NCBI GenBank assembly: GCA_020435965.1
Contig: JAGQYS010000006.1
Span: 74,948-138,947 of the forward strand
Direction of reading: 5' to 3'
Length of the DNA: 64,000 bases
Source of the DNA: Flavobacteriaceae bacterium
Lineage (GTDB): Bacteria > Bacteroidota > Bacteroidia > Flavobacteriales > Flavobacteriaceae
Shown here: one piece after another, positions 19,101 through 25,685 of the stretch
How the letters are laid out: every line of letters starts with the position of its first letter
Numbering within the stretch: position 1 is the stretch's first letter
Notes under the pieces: generated by a model
Databases searched by the model: none
Told to the model about the DNA's origin: nothing
What the model saw: only the letters and a program-made list of their open reading frames with translations
Program-made: the position numbers and the translations under genes

Positions 19101-21044
19101 AACGATGTGATTGTGCCAAATACTTTAGGACTTGATGATAGTACCAATATAGATTGGAATATTGTTCAAACAACACACAATATAACTTCAGGGTTTAGAG
19201 ATATTAAGCTTCTTGGATTAAAAAACAATACTGGAAAAATAACAATTGCAAATCCTATAGATAATCAGGATGAAACAAACTCAGGGCAAAGCTTAACAGT
19301 TACGCATTACTTAGAAATAGATGGTGTTGTCGATTTAGTTGGCGAATCGCAATTAATTCAAACCGAAGGAAGTGTGTTAGACACTGATAGTGGTGGTTTT
19401 ATTGAAAGAGATCAACAAGGAACCGCAAATGGCTTCAATTACAACTATTGGTCATCTTCTGTAAGCCCTATAGCTGGAAATACAGCAACGCGAGGTACAG
19501 GAGTATCCAGTACTAATACTAATCATACAATCTCTGGATTTTTAAATGATGGAACTATTTCATCTTCTTACGGAACATTAACTTTTGCATCTTCTTATGC
19601 TGCTGCAGATTCAGATACTCCAACTACTCCTAGAACGCTAAGCACATATTGGATGTACAAATATTATGGACCTACAAATGATTATTACGCTTGGTCTTCA
19701 ATAGATGAAAACTCATCCATTCTTCCAGGAGAAGGTTATACCATGAAAGGAACGTCAGGTTCAGCAGATATTTCTTCAACATTTCAAAACTACGTTTTTA
19801 AAGGACGTCCAAATAATGGTGATATTACGTTGCAACTAGATAAATCATCCGGAGATGTAGATAGGTTAGTCGGAAACCCTTATCCATCAGCAATTGATGC
19901 TACAGAATTTATTTTAGACAATTTGCATACTTCTGTAGGTGGAAACAATGCCACAGGAACAGTATTTAATGGCGCTTTATATTTTTGGGATCACTTTGGA
20001 GAAGAAAACTCTCATAATATTGGAGATTATGTTGGAGGCTATGCAACTAGAAACTTAACAGGTGGTGCCGCAGCCATATCAAATGATAGTCGTATAAACA
20101 ATACATCAGATAATGGTAATCCAGCAACTGGAACTAAGGTTCCAGGAGAATATATTGCTGTCAATCAAGGTTTCTTTGTTACAACAGCTTTAGATGGTTT
20201 TGATGATGGAAATTCAAGCTCATTGGTAACTATTGATGGAGGAGATATTGTGTTTAAGAATAGTCAACGTGCTTTTGTAAGAGAAAATACATCAACATCA
20301 ATATTTTTAAATCCTAATGATGATGCATTAGACGATACGTTTAAAACCACAAGTAATTCAGATCAAGTAATTGGCAACACACCAACCATTAGACTTGTTT
20401 ATCATTCACCAAAAGGCTATCACAGACAAATTGTATTAGGTGTTGAAGCTTCAGCGTCAAATGATTTTGATTTAGGTTACGATGCCTTTATGATTGATGT
20501 TAATGAAGAAGATATGTATTGGGTTTTAGCTGATAATAAATTTGTGATACAAGGTGTAAATAATTTTAATGCATCTCAAGAATTTAATCTAGGACTAATT
20601 GTTAATGAAGCAGGAAATATAAAAATTGAATTAGATGCTTTAAGAAATGTTGAAACCAATCTTAATCTCTTTATCAAAGATAATTTAACAGGCGAAACGC
20701 ATAAAATTAATGACAAAGCTTTTGAAATGTATTTAGAACCAGGAGAGTACAATGAAAGATTTAAGTTAGTCTTCCAATCAGAAATCTTATCTGTTAATGA
20801 TAATCATAATGAAGATGATAATATTATTTATTACGATTCAATAACAAAACAAATAAAAGTTATAAGTGTTGATGAGCTAAGTATATTGGATGCAACACTA
20901 TATAATATTATTGGTCAATCAATTACTGAATTGGTTTTTAGTTCTGATAAAATCTCTCAACCATTAAATGTAAATTCTGGCGTTTATATTGTTCAGTTAA
21001 ATACGCCAAATGGATTTATTAATAGAAAATTGATTATTAATTGA
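16137..21044 (+). CDS. Giant T9SS-secreted LamG-domain surface protein
   Basis: 1635 residues with a signal peptide (cleavage near SYAQ|VMQ). Domain order: N-terminal beta-rich part; an Ig-like choice-of-anchor D type segment (about 150-270, VANIGSCDLDI and TISISNNDNTTFTF); a concanavalin-like segment with FRLWLKS (about 280-530); a LamG domain (about 735-895, FTISAWIKTS, KWHQLTLVYD, IYLYVDGVLD, GEIDEVYIWD); a long beta-rich region; and a C-terminal type A sorting domain (NIIGQSITEL, GVYIVQLN, RKLIIN). It is probably exported through T9SS and fixed to or released from the cell surface as an adhesin or carbohydrate-binding protein. No catalytic domain was recognised. Confidence 0.85.
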   Translation: MEKKYFSGAQILFVLSLIFITSISYAQVMQLEVIGGNVVTQGSTVTINAGNSLNFRITNIETNNCRNLKIEDVDISNTTDFGISPNNPKGNIKPEDCPGGKKEIDFDIYNISSSSCSTVSTLVTIEIKNQSDFTFTLQVNSSPEIYVFGADYPYGEIFHGDTTTSADNNTYFGVVDEGNVVTRRYAVANIGSCDLDITALSSTNSDFDVTSPYTIPFTGLDPYYYIVIDVAFTAPVAGTGTQTSTISISNNDNTTFTFDVSAEMFNENIPGPGGITADFRLWLKSTRGVVQTSSKVSEWKDLGTNGKDAVQPVSSNQPTYLDTATDNINFNPVIKFENNGSSLEQYLYNTTNGFYSQDIFIIMIPDAAMTNTTSRNTIFAGVSSGSTGDITGVGFGDYSSEFTNETLSYNQNIPGGGSFNGTAEIGSSYSNAGIINIRNNAASSPTGQDILYNSNVLTTSNVNDIGFANVGLPGPPTVTGTKYWIGRNFDIQGSLNGRVAEIFTFAERVSDNDRQKIESYLGIKYGITLGSSTEATKDYINSFDTSVWDISANSGYNYDVAGIGRDSISDLNQKQSKSINYANAVAIGLGGISDTNSANSNEFIKDGDFLVWGNNNGAFSGTNTNSITIGTGITTSVTRIDRQWKIVETNEDVNGDVKTVFVSIPSAAFSSFTKLDSEEYALIVADNGNFADGDIIDVIPLRSDGGSNLYTWYNFDETKYFTFGKTSKWSENHSISIASGDFLVGEYELNLNVDSFTISAWIKTSSNASTRTIMAKGEKLQIRLNSSDQVEVMIDDTTTPKYISDMIIGDGKWHQLTLVYDSASIYLYVDGVLDKSVQDVVHPSPNYNHFSIGAIYIDKDDIINPFLGEIDEVYIWDLALSEEQIRYLMNQEIERFEDSGTDYVSGKVLPQASASNPIGTIPWSNLRVYYDFNSFYGSTVEGLTDERYFLRIKQLSKSKTILDDQTVPVPYISAADGSWDDVSTWSNNNDVIVPNTLGLDDSTNIDWNIVQTTHNITSGFRDIKLLGLKNNTGKITIANPIDNQDETNSGQSLTVTHYLEIDGVVDLVGESQLIQTEGSVLDTDSGGFIERDQQGTANGFNYNYWSSSVSPIAGNTATRGTGVSSTNTNHTISGFLNDGTISSSYGTLTFASSYAAADSDTPTTPRTLSTYWMYKYYGPTNDYYAWSSIDENSSILPGEGYTMKGTSGSADISSTFQNYVFKGRPNNGDITLQLDKSSGDVDRLVGNPYPSAIDATEFILDNLHTSVGGNNATGTVFNGALYFWDHFGEENSHNIGDYVGGYATRNLTGGAAAISNDSRINNTSDNGNPATGTKVPGEYIAVNQGFFVTTALDGFDDGNSSSLVTIDGGDIVFKNSQRAFVRENTSTSIFLNPNDDALDDTFKTTSNSDQVIGNTPTIRLVYHSPKGYHRQIVLGVEASASNDFDLGYDAFMIDVNEEDMYWVLADNKFVIQGVNNFNASQEFNLGLIVNEAGNIKIELDALRNVETNLNLFIKDNLTGETHKINDKAFEMYLEPGEYNERFKLVFQSEILSVNDNHNEDDNIIYYDSITKQIKVISVDELSILDATLYNIIGQSITELVFSSDKISQPLNVNSGVYIVQLNTPNGFINRKLIIN

Positions 21045-21427
21045 TTTAAAATTTTAAATTCGACAAAATGTTTATAACCTAGCCAAATTGTTAATAAGTA
21101 TGATATTTATGTAGGAAAAGTTCTAAAAATATGCATTTAAACGATAAAATAAAGCACTTTGTCGTAATTTTTGTATCAGCATTTAAGTTCAAAGTATTTT
21201 TATCACTCTTATTAAGCCCCAAACTAATTCCCTCTGCTTTATAAGAAAAATTAATTATCCATTTTAACTATTTTCAATAGTTATTCCCTCATTATTATTT
21301 TAAACACGGTTTTGTGTGTTTAGGTATTATTAATCCGTTGTGCTCCCTCACAATACTAAAAGCTATTTACATGTACTTTAAAAAAGACATTTAATAGAAA
21401 AATAATAATAACCCTAAACTAATAATT
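21045..21427. other. Long noncoding region upstream of the small peptide gene (383 b)
   Basis: No plausible ORF. It contains three direct copies of a TCCCTC core (21228-21234, 21284-21290, 21343-21349; 56 and 59 bases apart), a small hairpin TAAACAC/GTGTTTA (21301-21307 with 21316-21322), and a distant inverted repeat CGACAAA/TTTGTCG (21061 and 21158). No exact TAnnTTTG box was found; TA followed by three bases and TTTG occurs once near 21165. It probably holds the promoter and a long leader of the 58-residue peptide, or a separate RNA. Confidence 0.4.
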
Positions 21428-21604
21428 ATGAAAACCCTAAAAATTACACTTATGTTAGCTGTATTTTGTTTAACTGTTTCTGGATCTAGTTTTAAGAATT
21501 CAAAAGAAGGAGTTAATGAAACTTTAAAAGAAATCAATGGTAATGAAATGCAATATGCAGGTCCTGTTTCTAAAGACAAGAACAAATTACCAGGTCAAGT
21601 ATAA
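21428..21604 (+). CDS. Small secreted peptide (58 aa), function unknown
   Basis: ATG at 21428, stop TAA at 21602-21604. The N-terminus MKTLKITLMLAVFCLTVSGS is a clean signal peptide; the remaining 38 or so residues are polar, Lys/Asn-rich, and end in DKNKLPGQV. Support for a real gene: start and stop enclosed by a long leader and a strong terminator 22 bases after the stop, typical codon use, and a position just before a TPR histidine kinase and response regulator. I do not recognise a family. It could be a signalling peptide, a surface peptide or a toxin precursor. Confidence 0.7.
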   Translation: MKTLKITLMLAVFCLTVSGSSFKNSKEGVNETLKEINGNEMQYAGPVSKDKNKLPGQV

Positions 21605-21626
21605 ATTCAAGTAAATTTTGTTTAAG

Positions 21627-21665
21627 TAAAGCCTTTGTGAATTATTTCACAAAGGCTTTATTTTT
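21627..21665 (+). terminator. Strong Rho-independent terminator after the small peptide
   Basis: A 14-bp perfect stem (21627-21640 with 21647-21660; left arm TAAAGCCTTTGTGA) with a six-base loop, followed by TTTTT. It separates the peptide gene from the histidine kinase gene and implies a short, separately controlled mRNA. Confidence 0.92.
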
Positions 21666-21720
21666 AATAATTAATCTAAAGAAGGGTATAGTTTAATTTA
21701 ATTCATTCTATAAAAAATTA

Positions 21721-21728
21721 TACATTTG
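21721..21728 (+). promoter_or_regulatory. -7 element for the histidine kinase gene
   Basis: TACATTTG matches TAnnTTTG exactly. The matching upstream element is only TTTA (21697-21700, 20-bp spacer), suggesting a weak or activated promoter. The start would be near 21732, 22 bases before the TTG start codon. Confidence 0.55.
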
Positions 21729-21753
21729 GGATATCATCTAAAAAACATCTGAT

Positions 21754-23778
21754 TTGTATAAGTACTTGGTTGTTCTAATAATCCTTGTCAGCTCACAGCT
21801 TGTATTAGCCCAAAGAGATAATAAAATTTTGGACAGTATTTTTGAACTAAGAAAATTAGTAAATACTGATAACATTACAGTTGATAACAAAATAAAGTTT
21901 GCAAAAAGAGCATACGATTTATCAATACTAACAAAACTAGATTCTACAATATTAGAAAGTGGAAGAGATTTGTCTTATGCCTACGTTATTGGTAATGATT
22001 TTGAAAATTATCGTTTTTACAATCATAAAAACTTAAAACTAGCAACTAAACTTCAAGATACTTCAGCAATTGCAAATTTAAATGAGCATCTAGCATATTA
22101 TCATTATAGTGTTTCAAAGAGCGATAGTGCTTACTATTATTATTACAATGCTCTTAAACTATACAATTATTTAAAAAATCCGTCGAAGCAAGTAGATATT
22201 CTTTATTCGATGGCAAATATGCAAGAAACGGAAAAGGACTATGCAGGAAGCGAAAAAAATGCTGTACAGGCTTTAAAATTGCTTAATGAACTTCCAGAAA
22301 CTAATGATAACCTCATAATGTCGCGTGCATTGAATAACCTGCTAGCACTTATTTCTGAACGTCTTGAAAGAAGAGAAGAAGCCATAGAATATTACAATAA
22401 AACCATAGAAATCTCAAAAAAAATTGATAACTCAAGGTATTATTATTTAAACTCAATTAACAATTTGGCATTTACCTACGAAGGTCAAGGAGAATTACAA
22501 AGAGCATTAAATATATATAATGAAATAGCGGAAGAACCAAAATTACTAGAAATAGACCCAGAGCTATATGTAATTGCAATTGGAAATGTGGCACGTGTAA
22601 AATTTATGCTCGATAAAAATAACGCTTCAGAATCAAAAAAAATGCTATTCAATGCGCTTCAAATTACTGAATCTAATGGCGATGATTTAAACAAAATGGG
22701 GATATATGGTTTTTTGGCAGATATATATAATAAAACCAATCAAAAAGATTCAGCACTATATTTTTCGAGAAAAACCTATAATCTTGCAACGCAATTAAAC
22801 TCAAATATTGAAAAATTACAATCTCTCAAATTGTTAGGTCAGCTAGAGTCTGGTTCAAAAGGAATAGAATACTTTAACGAGCATATTAGGCTTAGCGATA
22901 GCCTACTCAAAAATGAGCGCCAAGCAAGAGATAAATTTACGAGAATAGAATTTGAAACCGATCAAATAATAGCCGAAAAAGAACAAATTTCAAAAGAACG
23001 ACTCATTTTTCTTTTGTCATCAATTGGAATTTTAATAGGTGCTATTTTAATCTATATCATTATTAGTCAACGAGCCAAAAACAAACAATTACGTTTCAAT
23101 CAAATGCAGCAGGAAGCCAATGAAGAAATTTATAATCTTATGATTGCTCAACAAGGCAAAATAGAAGAAGGTAGAGCCGTTGAAAAAAAGCGTATTTCAA
23201 AAGAACTTCATGATGGCATTTTAGGCAAATTGTTTGGGACACGCCTTAATTTAGACACGCTTAATTTATTGGCAACTCCTGAAGCCATTAAATCAAGGGA
23301 AAGATACATTAGTGGTCTTAAAAGCATCGAAGAAGAAATTAGAAAAATATCACACGATTTAAGTAATGATTTTGTCTCAGAATCTAATTTTGTAGACATC
23401 ATTACAGCACTTATTGAAACGCAAACTCAAGCTTACAAATTAAAATATACTTTTGAAAATGACTCCTCAATCCATTGGGAAGAATTTCCAAATAAAACTA
23501 AAATTCACATTTACAGAATGTTGCAAGAAACCTTGCAGAATATTTATAAACACGCTAATGCTAATGAGGTAAAAATTAGTTTTAAACTAAAAAATAACGT
23601 AATTTTAATGTCCATTGAAGACGATGGTGAAGGCTTTAACGTAAATAAAGCCAGAAAAGGGATTGGGCTTAAAAATATTGACTCAAGAGTAAACGAAATT
23701 GGTGGTATTGCAAAGGTTTTTTCAGAAATTAATAAAGGAACAAAATTTGAAATCAGTATTCCAACAGTTAATAAATAA
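21754..23778 (+). CDS. TPR-containing sensor histidine kinase (HisKA_3 type)
   Basis: 674 residues. Signal peptide MYKYLVVLIILVSSQLVLAQ from a TTG start; an in-frame TAA at 21739 excludes anything longer and no ATG fits. Order: periplasmic TPR array (about 55-385), coiled segment, one transmembrane helix (about 417-438), a cytoplasmic coil, a HisKA_3 dimerisation domain with ELHDGILGKL (phospho-acceptor His486) and an HATPase with LQETLQNIYKHA, IEDDGEGF and GIGLKNI. This is the NarL-type kinase layout common in Bacteroidetes. It overlaps the response regulator by one base (TAATG). The TPR part presumably senses a peptide or protein in the periplasm. Confidence 0.93.
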   Translation: MYKYLVVLIILVSSQLVLAQRDNKILDSIFELRKLVNTDNITVDNKIKFAKRAYDLSILTKLDSTILESGRDLSYAYVIGNDFENYRFYNHKNLKLATKLQDTSAIANLNEHLAYYHYSVSKSDSAYYYYYNALKLYNYLKNPSKQVDILYSMANMQETEKDYAGSEKNAVQALKLLNELPETNDNLIMSRALNNLLALISERLERREEAIEYYNKTIEISKKIDNSRYYYLNSINNLAFTYEGQGELQRALNIYNEIAEEPKLLEIDPELYVIAIGNVARVKFMLDKNNASESKKMLFNALQITESNGDDLNKMGIYGFLADIYNKTNQKDSALYFSRKTYNLATQLNSNIEKLQSLKLLGQLESGSKGIEYFNEHIRLSDSLLKNERQARDKFTRIEFETDQIIAEKEQISKERLIFLLSSIGILIGAILIYIIISQRAKNKQLRFNQMQQEANEEIYNLMIAQQGKIEEGRAVEKKRISKELHDGILGKLFGTRLNLDTLNLLATPEAIKSRERYISGLKSIEEEIRKISHDLSNDFVSESNFVDIITALIETQTQAYKLKYTFENDSSIHWEEFPNKTKIHIYRMLQETLQNIYKHANANEVKISFKLKNNVILMSIEDDGEGFNVNKARKGIGLKNIDSRVNEIGGIAKVFSEINKGTKFEISIPTVNK

Positions 23779-24455
23779 TGACACAAGATTATAAAATACT
23801 AATGGTTGATGATCACCCAATGATTATTGAAGGGTATCAAAACACATTATTGGCAACAAAAAAAGAAAACCAGAACCTTACTATTGATATTGCTCATGAT
23901 TGTGATAAGGCCTTTCAGCTCATTGAAAAGGCTTCCTTAAACCAAGAAAGTCTTTATGATATTTGTTTTTTTGATATTAGCTTGCCAACTTCAAAAGATG
24001 GATCAATAACATCAGGGGAAGATCTAGCAAAACTAGCCAGGGACTATTTACCTAATGCAAAAGTGGTTATTCTAACCATGTTTAATGAATCGTTTAGAAT
24101 TTTAAATATCATTAAAGAGATAAACCCTGAAGGTTTACTTATTAAAAGTGATTTAACTTCTAGTGAACTTGCCGAAGCTTTTCAGCATATTTTGGCAGAC
24201 CCTCCTTATTACAGCAGCACAGTAAATAACTTTTTAAAAACTATTGCAAGCAATGATATATTTTTAGATGAAGTTAATAGAAAAATTTTACACCTATTAT
24301 CTCAAGGTATCAAAACCAGAAGCCTTAGAGACTACATAAACCTTTCTATGAGCGCCATAGAAAAAAGAAAAAAACAAATGAAGGAATTATTTTTGGTTGA
24401 AGATGGCAAGGATGAAACACTTCTTAATGAAGCTCGAAAAAAAGGGTTTCTCTAA
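23778..24455 (+). CDS. Response regulator with LuxR-like DNA-binding domain
   Basis: 225 residues. Receiver domain with acidic pair Asp11/Asp12 (MVDDHP), phospho-acceptor Asp66 (FFDISLP), Thr100 and Lys123; the loop after Asp66 is longer than usual (TSKDGSITSGEDL). The C-terminal part (about 160-225, LDEVNRKILHLLSQGIKT ... MSAIEKRKKQM) is a LuxR/NarL-type helix-turn-helix, somewhat divergent. Its start overlaps the kinase stop by one base, so the two are translationally coupled and almost certainly a pair. A putative operator (24516-24553) and noncoding transcript lie right downstream. Confidence 0.92.
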   Translation: MTQDYKILMVDDHPMIIEGYQNTLLATKKENQNLTIDIAHDCDKAFQLIEKASLNQESLYDICFFDISLPTSKDGSITSGEDLAKLARDYLPNAKVVILTMFNESFRILNIIKEINPEGLLIKSDLTSSELAEAFQHILADPPYYSSTVNNFLKTIASNDIFLDEVNRKILHLLSQGIKTRSLRDYINLSMSAIEKRKKQMKELFLVEDGKDETLLNEARKKGFL

Positions 24456-24515
24456 AAAAATCTCATTTTTTTCACTTCAAAAAAAAATCTATTTTAATAA
24501 GTAAACATTAAGAAC

Positions 24516-24582
24516 TACGGTTTTTCCGTAAAAAATGTGTGGTTTTTCCGTAACAAAAAGTGAATTCAATAAACTAAATTTG
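24516..24582 (+). promoter_or_regulatory. Putative activator sites and promoter for a noncoding transcript
   Basis: Two direct copies of GGTTTTTCCGTAA (24519-24531 and 24541-24553) are 22 bp apart, that is two helical turns. The first sits in a perfect inverted repeat TACGG-TTTTT-CCGTA (24516-24530). The -7 box TAAATTTG (24575-24582) matches the consensus exactly, while no TTTG occurs at the -33 position, as expected for an activator-dependent promoter. The neighbouring response regulator is the obvious candidate activator (inference). Confidence 0.5.
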
Positions 24583-24585
24583 AAT

Positions 24586-24697
24586 TATAACTCAGTTATT
24601 TTTAATCCCTCTTAACTAGTTTGTTGAATTAATAGCAATTAAGAACAGGCCTTATACAAAGCGAGCGCAGACGCCGAGTATGGGGCTTCTTCTTTAA
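24586..24697 (+). ncRNA. Candidate small RNA downstream of the two-component genes
   Basis: From the expected start near 24586 the transcript has no ORF longer than five codons. It ends in a GC-rich hairpin unlike its AT-rich surroundings: a 10-bp stem pairing 24648-24657 with 24678-24687 (two G-T pairs), with an inner GCG/CGC stem, followed by TTCTTCTTT, which resembles a terminator. Length about 110 bases. It contains one TCCCTC (24606-24611), also found three times upstream of the small peptide gene. The 3' end touches the end of the convergent DUF456 gene. Confidence 0.4.
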
Positions 24698-25191
24698 AAG
24701 ATAGCTTGCCTAAACTCCCAAACTTTTGCTATAAATAAACCTAGATAAATAATAGCCACAATAAACTTTATAAATGTTGAGGTTAAAAACCCAAGAAAAG
24801 AACCAAAGGCAGCTTTTATGGCTGTTTTAGAATCACTCTTATTAATAAGTTCTCCAATTAAAGCACCGACAAAAGGACCAATAATAATCCCAAAAGGAAT
24901 TGGAGACAACAACCCTACAATTAACCCTAAAGAGGTTCCAATCATACCATACTTACTTCCGCCAAACCGTTTGGTGCCAATGGCAGGAATAATATAATCC
25001 AGAAACCAAATAAATATTGCAAATACAAGAGTTATAATCAAGAATGTCCAATTCATTGGTATGGAATCTGTAAGATGTAAAATTAAAAGTCCAACCCAAC
25101 TAGTAAGTGGTCCTGGCAAAACAGGTAAGAAGCTGCCAATAATACCCAAAACAATAAAAATTGAAGCAGCAAAAACTAAAAGTATATCCAT
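24694..25191 (-). CDS. DUF456 family membrane protein
   Basis: 165 residues, almost entirely hydrophobic with about five to six transmembrane helices. Family features are FLPVLPGPLTSWVGLLIL near the N-terminus and the Gly-rich PFGIIIGPFVGALIGEL in the middle. The function of the family is unknown. It is divergent from the blaI-type regulator; an AACTAA-type operator lies between the two start sites, so the regulator could affect both. Confidence 0.9.
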   Translation of the reverse strand: MDILLVFAASIFIVLGIIGSFLPVLPGPLTSWVGLLILHLTDSIPMNWTFLIITLVFAIFIWFLDYIIPAIGTKRFGGSKYGMIGTSLGLIVGLLSPIPFGIIIGPFVGALIGELINKSDSKTAIKAAFGSFLGFLTSTFIKFIVAIIYLGLFIAKVWEFRQAIF

Positions 25192-25241
25192 TAATATTTT
25201 TCTGTATGACGCTTTAAAAACAACTTTGTTACAAAATTTAC

Positions 25242-25308
25242 AACTAAAAAATTAGTTCAAACTAAAATTTTAGTTATATTTGTTTTAAGTTCAACTAAAA
25301 AATTAGTT
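25242..25308 (+). promoter_or_regulatory. BlaI-type promoter with three palindromic operators
   Basis: Three 16-bp palindromes: AACTAAAAAATTAGTT at 25242-25257 and 25293-25308, and AACTAAAATTTTAGTT at 25260-25275. They surround a promoter made of TTAG (25252-25255), a 19-bp spacer and TATATTTG (25275-25282). The -33 lies in operator 1, the spacer in operator 2, and operator 3 is in the leader. This is a classical autorepression layout for the BlaI-family gene starting at 25323. Confidence 0.8.
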
Positions 25309-25322
25309 TAAAAATTTTAAAA

Positions 25323-25682
25323 ATGAAACAACTAACAAAAGCCGAAGAAGATATCATGCAAATTTTGTGGCAGCTTAAAAAAGCCAATGTAAAGGCTATT
25401 ATTAACGAATTGCCTAAACCAAAACCAGCTTATAATACAGTGTCTACCATTGTAAGAATTTTGGAAAGCAAAGGTTTTGTAGATTATGAAAAACAAGGCA
25501 AAGGACACATCTATTTTCCACTGGTTGCAAAGCAAGATTACAGCAACCAATCTATAAATAAATTGGTAGATAACTACTTCCAAGGATCGTTTAAAAGTAT
25601 GGTGTCCTTTTTTGTAAAAAAGAATGATATAGACATTAACGATATGGAAGCACTGTTAAAGGAGATTAATAAAAAGGACTAA
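25323..25682 (+). CDS. BlaI/MecI/CopY-family transcriptional repressor
   Basis: 119 residues forming a winged helix (LTKAEEDIMQILWQL, then YNTVSTIVRILESKGFVDY) and a C-terminal dimerisation helix. BlaI-type repressors bind palindromic operators as dimers and are cleaved or released when a partner M56 protease senses a signal. Here the M56 gene starts three bases after the stop, so repressor and sensor are cotranscribed. Three matching palindromes sit over its promoter. No beta-lactamase is nearby, so the signal is probably not an antibiotic. Confidence 0.95.
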   Translation: MKQLTKAEEDIMQILWQLKKANVKAIINELPKPKPAYNTVSTIVRILESKGFVDYEKQGKGHIYFPLVAKQDYSNQSINKLVDNYFQGSFKSMVSFFVKKNDIDINDMEALLKEINKKD

Positions 25683-25685
25683 ATC

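Noticed and set aside
21391..21585. 64-codon minus-strand ORF opposite the small secreted peptide
   Set aside because: The plus strand has a proper signal peptide, stop and terminator; the minus ORF has none of these.
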